The position numbers and the translations under genes are program-made. Shown piece after piece: positions 1-10,735 of a stretch of DNA of 64,000 bases. The DNA comes from Multifurca ochricompacta (lineage: Eukaryota > Basidiomycota > Agaricomycetes > Russulales > Russulaceae), in NCBI GenBank assembly GCA_022496185.1, contig WTXG01000145.1, positions 1-64,000 of the forward strand. Reading direction: 5' to 3'. Under the pieces are notes generated by a model. The model saw only the letters and a program-made list of their open reading frames with translations. It did not search any database and had not been told where the DNA came from. The stretch's first letter is position 1, and every line of letters begins with the position of its first letter.

Positions 1-536
1 TTATGGACATATTCAGCTAGGGGGAGGTAGTCGGCCCAACAGTGTTGATTGTTCCTGACCCAGAGGCAGAGGTATTGTTCTAACCATAAATTCATTCATT
101 CACTTGCACCGTCTGTCCAAGGGTGAAAGGCTGTCAATAGGTTTTGTTGGATCTGTAGGGTGGTCACCAGCGCCCAAGAGAATTGAGAAGTGAAACACAG
201 ATTGTGATCCAAGATAACATGCCACAGGATGCCGAATAACGGGAATACGTGTCAATAGTAAAGTGTTGCAATTCCCTCACCCATAATGTCTTTCGAGCAC
301 AGAATAAATTTGGCCACTTTCAAGCATCCTTGGTCCACTATGGTAAGAACTGCATCATAGCGACCTGAGGTGGGGAGATCGGTGATGAGATCCATGGTGA
401 TGTATTGGAATGGACTGGCGGACACTGGTACATCTAGTGGGAAGAGCGGGACTTTCTTTGTAAGTTTAGGCTTATTTTCCTGACATGATGCACATCCACA
501 AATGTATTCGCATATGAAATCCAAAAGTCCTGGGCC
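1..536 (-). pseudogene. Gypsy-A type integrase fragment (pol remnant)
   Basis: On the minus strand this reads as part of a Ty3/gypsy integrase: the end of the zinc-binding domain (CASCQENK), the start of the catalytic core (MDLITDLP...IVDQGC) and then GEGIATLYY followed by TGA. The same stop occurs at the same place in the two other copies (31366 and 38275). Beyond the stop, towards position 1, homology to the 31370-31580 part of gypsy A continues with scattered differences. It is a broken remnant cut by the window edge and by the LTR next to it. Family assignment is firm; no function is expected. Confidence 0.88.
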
Positions 537-541
537 CTCAT

Positions 542-969
542 TGTCACAGCAAGGTGTGGTGCTGTGTCAAGGTTCAAGGTTCAAGGTCGTTCGTCAAGGC
601 TACAAGAGCCTCTTATCAAGTCAAGGTTAATCTAAGTCAAGTTGTGCCGGTCAAAGGGGCACATGTGCGAGGCAAAGTTGAGCAGCAACACTAAGTCCTG
701 CTACAAGTTTCAAGGGTTGAAGTTCCTTCAAGGCGCGGCTTAAAGGTTTCAAGTGGAAGATGTTCTCAGTCAATGATGTGAGTCCCAGTACACCTGTATT
801 GCTACAGAAGAACAGACTTAACGTCTTGTCCTTTCTACTAGGGTCTTTATATACATGTATGCTGATAAGGAGGCTATTCTGGTAGTTACTAGAGCCTTCA
901 CTAGACAGTCTAATGGTTGTACAGTAGAATGTCCCAGAATGATATAGATGGTGGAGGGGTTATGCCCTC
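542..969 (-). repeat. Truncated gypsy-A LTR
   Basis: Starts with TGTCACAGC, the reverse complement of the gypsy-A LTR end, and follows the LTR until the run ending in CCCTC, where copia A begins. It lies directly inside an integrase fragment, so it was probably a solo LTR inserted in an older gypsy copy. The remainder of this LTR is not found on the far side of copia A. Confidence 0.85.
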
Positions 970-1470
970 TGTTGAACACAGAAGATGTTTGGTGATGCTT
1001 CAGGCATCAGGTGATTAGATTAGCTACTTTGTAGATTAGATTAGATACCGGAGTTTCGGACTTTTACATTATCTTTATTACTCTTTTTCTCACCTTCCGC
1101 AGTAGCTGACTGATACACCACATAACATGTGATTTCTGTACTGGCCAATGGCCTTTATCTCTCTTGTTTATTGTTTGGACTTTGTCCGGCACTTGTGGAC
1201 TTATTCCCAGTGCACAGACCACCCCTTAGATTGTATATAAGGGTGTCTGTTTCGTCTCTTCCACTTCAGAGTTCTTCTAACCTCTGAAGTGTAAGTGCCT
1301 TCTATACTATCTACTTAACTATTAGACTAACATTCTCTACATAGAACTTTCTTGTCTAGGTCAGTAGCATAGTAATATAGAGTTCTTCTAACCTCTGAAG
1401 TAACTTTCTTGTCTAGCCTAACCAAGCTAACCCTTACAGTCAGTATGCTGCGTCTCATGCCTGTTTCACA
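970..1470 (+). repeat. 5' LTR of copia A
   Basis: 501 bp, with TATATAA at 1234-1240 as the likely promoter. A perfect 10-bp inverted repeat follows at 1262-1291, where the transcript should begin. The segment AGAGTTCTTCTAACCTCTGAAGT is partly repeated about 110 bp further down. It ends CACA immediately before the primer-binding site. Confidence 0.93.
1262..1291 (+). promoter_or_regulatory. Hairpin at predicted transcript 5' end
   Basis: CACTTCAGAG and CTCTGAAGTG form a perfect 10-bp stem around a 10-nt loop, 28 nt downstream of the TATA box. The same stem is present in the 3' LTR, in both copia-B LTRs (with a shorter loop in 12293-12805) and in solo LTRs. An RNA role in the R region is inferred. 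Confidence 0.65.
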
Positions 1471-1484
1471 GGTTATGGGCCCTG
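1471..1484 (+). promoter_or_regulatory. Primer-binding site, half initiator tRNA-Met
   Basis: GGTTATGGGCCCTG starts at the first base after the LTR. GGGCCCATAACC is the anticodon-arm sequence of eukaryotic initiator tRNA-Met, so the primer would be a 5' half-tRNA ending in the anticodon stem, as in Drosophila copia. It is conserved in copia B (12806) and copia C (42430). Confidence 0.8.
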
Positions 1485-2401
1485 AGCATGCTTAACTGAT
1501 CTGTCACTTCTTTTGATCAGTCCAACCTTTCTTCAAGCCCACCAGCTTCAAGACTTCGTCTTTTCCCAATCAGTCTTACAGTGAGCTTCGAATTTTTCTT
1601 TCCTTGCCCTTAACTGTCCACAAGGTGGTGCACTTTATGTGCCCACCTTGATCTGTTTGGCTAGTCCCTCAGGGGATTCTTGCAAGAGGTGATGAGGGAC
1701 CCTAAGCGGGTGAAACACCTTAAGTTCCTCATGTGCACTCTAAGTAAATAGTATTCATAGTTGTAGCTGGGTTTTCGTCCCATCCATAGACTTAGTAGGC
1801 CACTTGCCCAGAAGGCTTGGGGCTATAGGTTCAGTCAATGCTTGGCTCGATCTGTAAGCCAGGTTTAGCGACCTGCAGGTAGAGTTTAGGGTCTAGAACA
1901 AGGCATGGGTAGTCACTCCCATGACGCTTGGGCTCGATACAAGTAGGCTTGAACTACTATAGTATTTACACAGTAGCTAGAGGGTCTCGTCTCTGGGCAG
2001 AAGTACCCGCTGCTTTCATTGGGGGTCCGCCCCAACCAGAGGAAACCCAATAGTCTACTATAGTCATGGCCCCAATCATCTAGGGCTTAATCATGGACTC
2101 CACCACCAGCACTAGAGGAAGGGCTTTATACCCTTTGTCTCTAGTGGAACTTGCGGTTGGCTCCTCCATGACATGACTCCCCATCTATTTACACAATGTC
2201 CCCCTGATGTGGGCTTAGGACTTGTTGTAGATGGCGCTAGACAGCCTACTATACTACTTAGAAGTCGCACATCAGAGGCAGGACTTTTTTAAGTTCTGAA
2301 GCATAGCGCCACAGAATGGATGGGCCCTCTTAAATGAGACCTGGACAACTGGTTCTAATTGCTCCTTGGGACCAGGATCAACCTTACAAAAATCATCTCA
2401 A
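1485..2401 (+). other. Copia A untranslated leader
   Basis: About 920 bp without a credible gene. It is strikingly similar to the copia-B leader (12820-13744), for example the blocks GGTGATGAGGGACCCTAAGC, CTGGGTTTTCGTCCCAT and GTAGTCACTCCCATGACGC. It has several upstream ATGs. A stem-loop at 2111-2145 shows a compensatory change in copia B. A packaging or translation-control role is inferred. Confidence 0.6.
2111..2145 (+). promoter_or_regulatory. Leader stem-loop with covariation
   Basis: ACTAGAG (2111-2117) pairs with CTCTAGT (2139-2145), with an inner AGGG/CCCT pair. In copia B the same positions read ATTAGAG (13450-13456) and CTCTAAT (13478-13484), so a C-G pair is replaced by a U-A pair. 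TCATGGA and TCCATGA just outside can form an outer stem. Confidence 0.55.
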
Positions 2402-5400
2402 ATGTCTTCCATCGTCTTCCCCCCCACTTTCAAGTTTGACAAACTTGATGGCTCCAACTGGCAGCAGTGGTCTGTGTCGTTCACAGCCCTGCTGAGGATC
2501 AATGGGATGAAGAGGCACATCACGCATGATGCCCCTGAGTTCCTCAATCCTCCCAAGCCAGAGGATGGAGAAAAGGATGACGAGTATGCCAAGCGTTTTG
2601 CGCTTTGGTCTGAGCCTATGTACCAAGAATGGAGTAGGGTGGAGGAAGTCCTCATGGGAGTTCTGGTGATGGTCACATCACCGGAAACATACTCTCAAAT
2701 TGCCTCTGACAGAACTTACCCTTCTGTCAATGCCAAGTATGAGCGTCTGGAATCGCTCTATGGCTCAGTAGGTAGCATGGCCACCTACAACTTGTGGTGT
2801 TCTGTGTCCTCTTTCCGCTTGGAAGAGGGCAAACAATTCAGACCCCAGTTGCAGCGTGTGTTGGATGTGAGGAGCACTCTCAAAGAGAATGGGATGGAGA
2901 TCTCTGATCTCCAGATGAGCTTTATTTTGCTCCAGTCCCTGCCTCCATCCTACAGTGCCATTGCTGGCTCTATCCTGGCGTCAGGTCCTCCTGACCGCCT
3001 TTCCCCTCAAGACCTTGTTCAAAGGTTCTTAAATGAGGAAAGCCGACTAGCTGGCCCCGCAGGAAGTGGTGTTGGGGTCGCCCTTAACAAGGCGGCCCAT
3101 GTCAACAAAAATAAAAATAAAAAACAAGTAACTTTCACACCACAACCTGCAGGTGCATCATCGTCCAATGATGTCACCTGCTTCTATTGCCAGAAGCCGG
3201 GCCACAAGGCTAATGAATGTCAGCAAAGGAAACAGGACAGAGCCAATGCTGATGCAGGCAAAAAGGGCAACAAGAGGAAGGGGCAAGGCCCCAGTACACA
3301 TAATAACTCCACACAAGTAGCTACTATAGTTAATGGTAGCGGCAGAATACAGGAGGTGCATGAGACACCTCGTATTTCACTTTATATGATGACCGAGCAC
3401 ACACAAGAAGTTGATGATGGCAGCAATCCTTGGATGATGGACAGCGGAGCCACCACTCATTTTACACCATACTTAGACGATTTCTCTGAGTATTACCCTC
3501 ACAAGGGACATCAGGTGACAATTGGTGATGGATCCATAGTCCAAGTCGAAGGAACAGGCAAAGTCTTACTCAAAACTCGAAACAATTACGAGTTAGAGTT
3601 AAATAATGTCTTTTATATGCCTGGCAGTGAAAGAATACTGTCAACTAGCTGCATCACAGACAAAGGTGGCTCAGTGGAATTCTCTCCATCTGAGGTCAAA
3701 ATAAAGTACAATAATACAATTATAGCGGAAGGAGTCAAGGCTATGGGACTCTATTGGGTCTTTGGGAAAACTATGCAGAATCTAAATACTGCTTCCCACA
3801 AATCTGCATCAACTAGCCTTGAAACCTGGCATTTGCGAATGGGTCATATGTCTAAAGAGGCCCTCAAAAGACATGCTCCTAAGGCTGTAAAAGGCCTTAG
3901 CATAGATAATAGCCAAGTGGAAGACAAGCCGTGTTATGGCTGTGAAATGGGAAAATCACACCGTCTTCCATTCCCTCCCTCTCAAAAGAGAGCTTCAGCG
4001 CCCTTGGAGGTCATTCATAGTGACTTAGTTGGTCCTTTGCAATGTACCTCGATTCAAGGAAACCTATACTTCGCCACTTTCATAGACGACTTTAGCAGGA
4101 CTGCTCTAGTTGTTGCTATGAAAGCAAAAAGTGATTTTACATCGGTATTCTGTAACATTAAGGCATTCTTGGAAAATAAAACAGACAAGAAAATAAAGAC
4201 CTTACATACAGACCGAGGTGGCGAATTTGTTAATAGGGAGCTGAAGTCAATACTTGAGCAGGCTGGCATAGAGCATAAATTGACAATGCCATATTCCCCA
4301 CAACAGAACAGAAGGGCTGAAAGGTTCAACAGAACCATTATGGAAAAGGCCACAAGTATGCTGCATCATGCTGGTCTTTCCCTTGGTTTCTGGGAATGTG
4401 CAGTGCGAACAGCCTGTCACATATACAATAGAACGCCAATCCACTCTAATAAGTGGAGGACACCGCTTGAACTTCTGGATGGGGACATTCCAGATGTTTC
4501 TTACTTTAAAATATTTGGCTGCCTAGCCTACTACACTGTCCCAGAGGACAAAAGACGTAAACTGGATCACAAAGCCAGAGAGACTGTCTTCGTCAGGTAT
4601 GCACCCCACTCTAAAGGATATCTTCTTTGGGACATGCATACTCGATCCTTCGTATTGTCAAGAGATGTGACATTTGATGAAGGGTCCTTCCCATCCAACC
4701 TTGCCAAGGACAGCAAGGGAAAACAAAAGGAAAAAGTCACGCCTTTTGTTCTAGAAATTGAGAGGCCTGTCCAGCCTCAACCAGCAACAGCCACAGTTCC
4801 TCAGGCTCCTGAAGACAAGGACGCCGAGGTTGAGGAACAGGAGGTAGTGGAACCTCCTCAACTAAATCCTGAGCCTACCACACCCGAAAGAGAAGACACA
4901 CATGAAGTTTCTATCTATCAGACACCTCCATCACAAGTCATGGAACCATCAGAACTCCCCGAAAGAACCCGTGCCAAGAGACAATCTAAGAAAAAGATTG
5001 TTGGCAAAATTTCCCAACCAGTATTTACTAGGGAAAGTCCACGCTCTCAGCAATGTGACAGGGCTGTGCAGGAAGATTTAGATCTTGATGCTGCTCGTCC
5101 CAGACGTTCACGTCGCATGAATCCTCAATTTTACAATGAGGATAATGCTGAGTTTGTGCAGGGTTCTTCCAGACTTGGGCATATGGAATTGCTAAATGCC
5201 GCAGGTGTCTCTTATAGAGATCCCCTGACTTTTCAGGAGGCAATGCAGTCTGACAATGCCAGTGAATGGCTTGAGGCATGTAAATATGAAATTGATGCCT
5301 TAGATAAACTTAATGTATGGCGCCTTGAGGATCTTCCTAAAGGAAGAAAGGCAGTAAAATCAAAATGGGTTTTCAAGCTGAAACCAGATGGACGGTTTCG

Positions 5401-6763
5401 TGCTAGGCTCGTGGCAAAAGGGTTCACCCAAGTAGAAGGAGTGGACTTCGACAAAACATTCTCTCCAGTCGCCAGATTTGAATCTCTTAGATTATTACTA
5501 GCGCTAGCTATGCTAGAGGATTGGGAAATCCACCAAATGGATGTCAAATCGGCATTCCTTCATGGCAATCTGGATGAAGAGATTTATATGGAGCAACCTG
5601 TTGGTTTCGTCATTGCTGGGCAAGAGTCCAAAGTTTGTAGGCTTCAAAAAGCATTATATGGCCTCAAACAAGCCTCCCGAGCATGGAATTTGCAGTTCCA
5701 TGCAGTTCTTAATGAACTGGGCTTTACTTGGACGTACTCTGATGCAGGAGTATACGTGTTTCATCAAAAGGAGGGGGATGATTCACTCTATGTCATTCTC
5801 TATGTAGATGACATTACTATACTTGGATCTTCCAATGATAAGATAACGTGGCTGAAGTCAGCTCTATCTAATCGATATGAGATGACTGACTTGGGAGAAA
5901 TCCAGTCGTACCTTGGAGTTAACATCACCAGGGATCGTCCTAATAAGACACTGGAAATTGACCAAGCAGCCTACGTTTTATCTATTATTGAGAAGTTTGG
6001 GATGAGGGATTCCAACTGAGTATATACTCCTCTTCCCTCTGGCGCTGATGTTCATCTGGTCAAATTTGAAGGCCAAGCATCTACTTCTGAAATAAAGAAG
6101 TACCAACAGTTGATGGGGTCTCTGCTATGGGTGCAGATTGGAAGTAGACCCGACATCAGTTTTGCTGTGGCGCGCCTTAGTCAATACGCTTCCAACCCCT
6201 CTCAAGATCACATGCGACTTGCAAAATATGTCTTAAAATACCTTAATAGTACAAAAGACTGCAAGTTGCGGTATTCTGGAGGGAATGGGGAGAGTGGCCT
6301 TCATGGCTTTGCAGATTCCTCATGGGGAGATCAAGAGGACTGCCACTCAACCTCAGGCTATGTGTTTTTCTTAGCAAATGGTGCTATTTCCTGGTGTTCC
6401 AGAAAGCAGAAAACAGTAGCACAGTCCACCACAGAAGCCGAGTATATGAGTCTCTCTGAGGCTTCAAATCAGGCAGTGTGGTATAGGACTTTTATGGAGG
6501 AATTAGGGTACAAGGTAACCTCCCCTATATTACTCCATTGTGACAACAAGGGTGCCATGGATTTGGCATTAAACCCAGTCACAGGAAGGCGGTCAAAGCA
6601 TATTCCGATCAAGTACCATGCCATCAGGGGATATATTGAATCGCGCATAATTGAGTTAGTGCGCACCCCCACAGGTGAGATGCTGGCAGATGGCTTCACT
6701 AAGTCTCTACCAAGAGCATCGTTTGAAACCATGGTAAATGGACTTGGACTTATGCTGGAATGA
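2402..6763 (+). pseudogene. gag-pol: Copia A gag-pol polyprotein, one in-frame stop
   Basis: Encodes the single copia polyprotein of about 1453 residues. The start is the ATG at 2402 (MSSIVFPP), matching copia B; an upstream in-frame TTG is not needed. Order: Gag with a UBN2-like domain (LDGSNWQQW near residue 15); zinc knuckle CFYCQKPGHKANEC near 260; aspartic protease DSGATTHF with D347; pre-integrase HxxH...CYGC (476-514); integrase core (DDFSR, HTDRGGEF, then RRAERF where NGRAERF is usual); reverse transcriptase with YVDD near 1134; RNase H (ADSSWG near 1303, STTEAEY near 1343). A TGA at 6017-6019 (codon 1206) replaces the proline seen in copia B and separates RT from RNase H, while the frame stays open on both sides. 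As it stands, RNase H would be lost unless the stop is read through. Confidence 0.93.
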
Positions 6764-7032
6764 GAGAGCTGGAATCTGGAGACTTTGTATACCAGTTTCA
6801 CTTTCCCACCATGAGCAAAGTTCTCAACTTCGAGAGTGATGCAAGAGGTGTGGTTTCAGTTTGCATAAGCAAATCTAACGCGATATGCCTCTGAACACCA
6901 TGCTCTTGTCACTACACTTGAGAGTTAGAGAAGTTGGATCTCTGGCTGGCGATATGCTCATTTAATTGTGATGGCAGTGTGCTCATTCACCTCATTTCCC
7001 ATCTATGACCAGATGCCTTCAGCATGGAGGGA
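6764..7032 (+). other. Copia A 3' untranslated region and polypurine tract
   Basis: Non-coding stretch between the pol stop and the 3' LTR, also similar to copia B (18691-18941). It ends in CATGGAGGGA, the likely plus-strand primer, directly abutting TGTTGAAC. The same purine tract precedes the copia-B 3' LTR. Confidence 0.7.
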
Positions 7033-7533
7033 TGTTGAACACAGAAGATGTTTGGTGATGCTTCAGGCATCAGGTGATTAGATTAGCTACTTTGTAGATT
7101 AGATTAGATACCGGAGTTTCGGACTTTTACATTATCTTTATTACTCTTTTTCTCACCTTCCGCAGTAGCTGACTGATACACCACATAACATGTGATTTCT
7201 GTACTGGCCAATGGCCTTTATCTCTCTTGTTTATTGTTTGGACTTTGTCCGGCACTTGTGGACTTATTCCCAGTGCACAGACCACCCCTTAGATTGTATA
7301 TAAGGGTGTCTGTTTCGTCTCTTCCACTTCAGAGTTCTTCTAACCTCTGAAGTGTAAGTGCCTTCTATACTATCTACTTAACTATTAGACTAACGTTCTC
7401 TACATAGAACTTTCTTGTCTAGGTCAGTAGCATAGTAATATAGAGTTCTTCTAACCTCTGAAGTAACTTTCTTGTCTAGCCTAACCAAGCTAACCCTTAC
7501 AGTCAGTATGCTGCGTCTCATGCCTGTTTCACA
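7033..7533 (+). repeat. 3' LTR of copia A
   Basis: 501 bp, the same length as the 5' LTR and differing from it at a single CpG position. The right flank starts CTTCTACC inside a gypsy-A third ORF. Confidence 0.93.
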
Positions 7534-8043
7534 CTTCTACCATTTTGCACATGGCCCCAACCCTCTCCTCTCCACTTGCCAACAACACCTCTTCAATGAC
7601 AACCAATCCTACACTCCCCTGGTTGACACTGCTCTAGACAACATGCATGACCCAGGTGCCTGGGCTGAGGTCTCTTGCTTTCACCATGCCATGTACCATC
7701 TGGATGAGGCCCACCATAACCTTGCCCACTGGAGATGACAGGCTGACTGAGCCTCACAGAGTATCTGCAAGGCCACTCATGCTATGTCCTGCACCAACCT
7801 CTACTACAGGATCTTCCCCCACCTCACATATATCCATGCCCCATCTCGCTCCATCCCTCCCACACAGGTTGCTTGCTTTGTACCTGATCCTGAGTTATGT
7901 GCAGTCTTACAAGCTGGAGGACCTGGCAGTTGACACCTCCCTCACCGCCGCCATGCATGCCACTCACCGCCGCACATTGCTGATAAATCTCAGGTGGACT
8001 AGCTCACTGTCTGGGGTCAGACAGGGACTTACAAAGGGGGTAA
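7534..8043 (+). pseudogene. Gypsy-A ORF3, 3' half (second copy)
   Basis: Homologous to 33014-33524 of the full-length gypsy A. It contains the conserved ORF3 blocks PGAWAEVS, LDEAHHNLAHWR, LYYRIFPHLTYIHAPSRS and AVLQAGGPGS, and ends with AAAGGGGGTAA directly before the LTR. Relative to the other copy many arginine codons have become stop, Cys or His codons, as expected from CpG decay (for example HWR then TGA). Function of the protein is unknown; see the entry at 32330. Confidence 0.8.
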
Positions 8044-8674
8044 TGTGATGGTCCTTGTCATAGACACCAGAGTGGAGAGACATATGGACAATAACCTTTT
8101 CTTTTTCTTTTTGCCTTAACACTTCACATGATGCATTAACCACCACATGACTTGCTTATGAAGGACTTATTTACTCATCTGCTGACTGATTTGCTTACTG
8201 AGCCCACTTAGTTGCTTACAGATCAGTATTAGAGGGTGCAACCCCTCTCCTTTCTTTATCTCTCTGGGGTATTCTACTGTACAACCATTAGATTACCTAG
8301 CACATGTTCCAGTAGCTACCAGAGTCACCTTCATAGCATAGCATGTGTATATAAACCCTAGTGACAGCTGAACAAGACCTTAAGTCTGTTCTTCTGTAGC
8401 AATACAGGTGTATTAGGACTCACTTCATCTGAACTGAAAGACCCCCCCACTTGAACCTTCTAAGCTTGCACCTTAGAAGGACTTCAATCCCAAAGACTTG
8501 TGGCAGGACTTAGCATTGCTGCTTGACTTCACCTTGTGCACGTGCCCTTTGACTGGCACAACTTGACTTAGGTTGACTTGGGTTGACTGAACCTTGACTT
8601 AATAGAGGCTCTTGAGCCTTGACAAATGACCTCGAACCTTGAACCTTGACACAGCACTGCACCTTGCTGTGACA
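8044..8674 (+). repeat. Gypsy-A 3' LTR (second copy)
   Basis: TGTGATGGTCCTTGTCAT...CTTGCTGTGACA, about 631 bp, preceded by the purine tract of the element. It is clearly more diverged than the LTR pair at 26909 and 33525. It has TATATAA and the AAGTCTGTTCTT segment near its predicted transcript start. Confidence 0.85.
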
Positions 8675-9163
8675 TAGAATGTTCAAGGTGATCTGAGAGT
8701 GCTGGATCGTCATCATAGTCCACCCTCATGCCCTCATATGAGATTCGTGGATCAAGCACTAGTGAGATATACAGTTAGTGAGTAACCAATTTAATAATCA
8801 TTGATGCACATGCAGCCCAAGTGTAGAAGGGAGATGTGTCATACTGGTAGTAATAATCACTAAGCTTCTGGTGTGCATCTGTGAGACTGAGTTTGATTCT
8901 AGGTGACACCAAGCCAGGAAGGTCACAAAGAGTATTTCTAATATCATCTTGCAAGCCTCAAAATATGGCATGTGTCATTGAAAGCATTGGAATTTTTGTG
9001 GCAGACATCTCAGTAGTAGCAGCTTGAAATGATTTCAGCCAAGATGTCACAAGAGCAATGGATTCCCAGTCACTGTTACTGAGTTCAAGGGCATGGAGGT
9101 CCTTGTTTCGAGAAACATAAGAGTCGATAGTTTTGCGATAATCAAGGGCACACCCTATAACAT
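8675..9163 (-). pseudogene. hAT transposase fragment (C-terminal half)
   Basis: Minus-strand reading gives a stretch typical of the RNase H-like region of fungal hAT transposases: ALDYRKTIDSYVSRNKDL, WLKSFQAATTEMSATKIP, HAIF, DDIRNTLCDL, then after an intron-like GT...CTAG interval LDPRISYEGMRVDYDDDP. Interrupted by stops and by the gypsy LTRs on both sides, it lacks the N-terminal zinc finger and the catalytic start. It is not the same copy as the hAT gene at 19458-22425, which covers the other part of the protein. Confidence 0.75.
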
Positions 9164-10270
9164 TGTTATGACCAGGACCAAGTGACCCTCTTTTCTTCAC
9201 TCTCCCTAACATGAACCCTTCTCTTCCACCCACCCTCCACTTCCTGATCACATCCCCATCCTGGGACCCATCACATGCTCTACTTCCTTCCCCATGACTG
9301 CCTTTGTACATATTGACTCATTGTTTACACTTGCTTATGCTTCCTCTTATCTCTTATCTCCCTATCTCTAAGACCAGACACTTACTTAATTCCCTATCAG
9401 AAGCCAGGCTTTATGCCCTCTGCTTTCATATATTTGGGCCTGTCAAACAATCATGCTGCTGGTTATACTGACTGTGGTTAGTAGCGTGTAAGGCTAGAAA
9501 AGACAAGTAAACTTCAGAGATAGAAGAAACTCTTTATTACTACACTACTGACCTAGAAAAGACAAGTAACTACATAGAGCGTTAGTCTAAAGGAAGTAGA
9601 GAGTAAAGTAGATGGGACTTACACTTCAGAGATAGAAGAAACTCTGAAGTGTAAGAGACGAAACAGACACCCTTATATACCCATGGGGGCCAGGGGAAAT
9701 GGTCTGTGCGCACTGGGAATAAGTCCACAAGTGCCGGACAATAAACAGAGAGGGATAAAGGCTATTGGCCAAAGAGATATCACATGCTTACTGCGCATTA
9801 CTAAGTCCATCACTAATCAGCTGAGTAAGAAGGGAAAGAAGTGTAATAAAGATAACATAAAAAGTCCGATACTCCGGAATCTAATCTAATCTAATCTACA
9901 GCTGAAGCGAACCTTAGATGCCTGAAGCATCTCCAGACACGTCCTGTGTCAACAGGGCCCACTTGACTCTGTATCCCTTATCTTTAGATGCCCACTTGAT
10001 TACATATATAAGTCTGTTGTAGCTATGCTGTAGACCTCAGACTCAACTTATTGAATACATCAGTGCCTGTCTTCTGGACATTCCCTTTGAATCTCTGACT
10101 TGTCTGTCTCAGTGCTTTCAGCACTTTTCTGCTCAACACTGTCTTAGGGAACAGCCCTTTGACTTTGACTCACCTCATTGAACTCCAAGAAGCCTTATTG
10201 GTTTCTTATCTGAACCACTGAATAATGCTGTCACACAAGTCATGTGGAACATCCTGCACTGGATGTAACA
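9164..10270 (+). repeat. Gypsy-C LTR, split by a solo LTR
   Basis: TGTTATGACC...GGATGTAACA. After removing the nested solo LTR and one TSD copy the length is 588 bp, exactly that of the gypsy-C LTR at 59880-60467. Its transcript-start segment (10039-10049) and primer site (10273-10283) both carry TCAA where the younger copy has TCGA, as expected from CpG decay. A gag start follows at 10290. Confidence 0.88.
9441..9954 (-). repeat. Solo LTR of copia B
   Basis: 514 bp, TGTCAAACA...GTGTCAACA on the plus strand, i.e. the reverse complement of the copia-B LTR. A perfect 5-bp target duplication GGGCC lies at 9436-9440 and 9955-9959. Removing it restores the gypsy-C LTR, so it is a true solo LTR left by LTR-LTR recombination. 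Confidence 0.93.
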
Positions 10271-10735
10271 TCAAGTCAAGTCTCTCATCATGGCTTCCAG
10301 CCACAGTCAGACCCTGTTTAAAGAAGAACTTATTGAATGCAGAGACGAGAATAATCTTTCACAACAAGTACTTGGCTCTGCTGCTTGGAAAGACTTTGAA
10401 ACCAAGTTTGGATACTACAGTAGCCCACAAAACCGTTCCAATGTTTGGCCACCCTGAAGAGATTGACCTACCACACAATGAGAATAATTTCCAAAATTAG
10501 TAGAAATTAGTAGATGATAGTGTAGCATCTAAGCTTCAATTAGAGCCTATAATAATGTCAATTGGATCAGTGGTTCATGATATATAAAATGTTTTGTGAG
10601 GCATTATCATTGGAACAGTTTTGTGGCCAACATGTGAGATGACAAAACCGGTATCTGGTGGTCATGGGAATGCATTGACAGTCATGTGACAATGTTTAAT
10701 AAGTTGAACACACACCAAATAATCATCAAGAACAC

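Larger units (their letters stand above)
970..7533 (+). mobile_element. Ty1/copia element A, full length
   Basis: Two 501-bp LTRs (970-1470 and 7033-7533), both TGTTGAACA...TTTCACA, flank a half-tRNA primer site, a 0.93-kb leader, a gag-pol frame and a purine tract (ATGGAGGGA, 7024-7032). I find one base difference between the LTRs (A/G at a CpG in CTAACATTCTC versus CTAACGTTCTC), which suggests a young element. The 5-bp flanks do not match (CCCTC left, CTTCT right), and the two sides are different gypsy fragments, so the present borders are not those of one simple insertion. Solo or truncated LTRs of this family lie at 38866, 57535 and 59472. Confidence 0.93.

Noticed and set aside
6017..6019. 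Programmed readthrough stop between RT and RNase H in copia A
   Set aside because: Copia B and C have a sense codon here and known copia elements do not regulate at this point; a lesion is the simpler reading.
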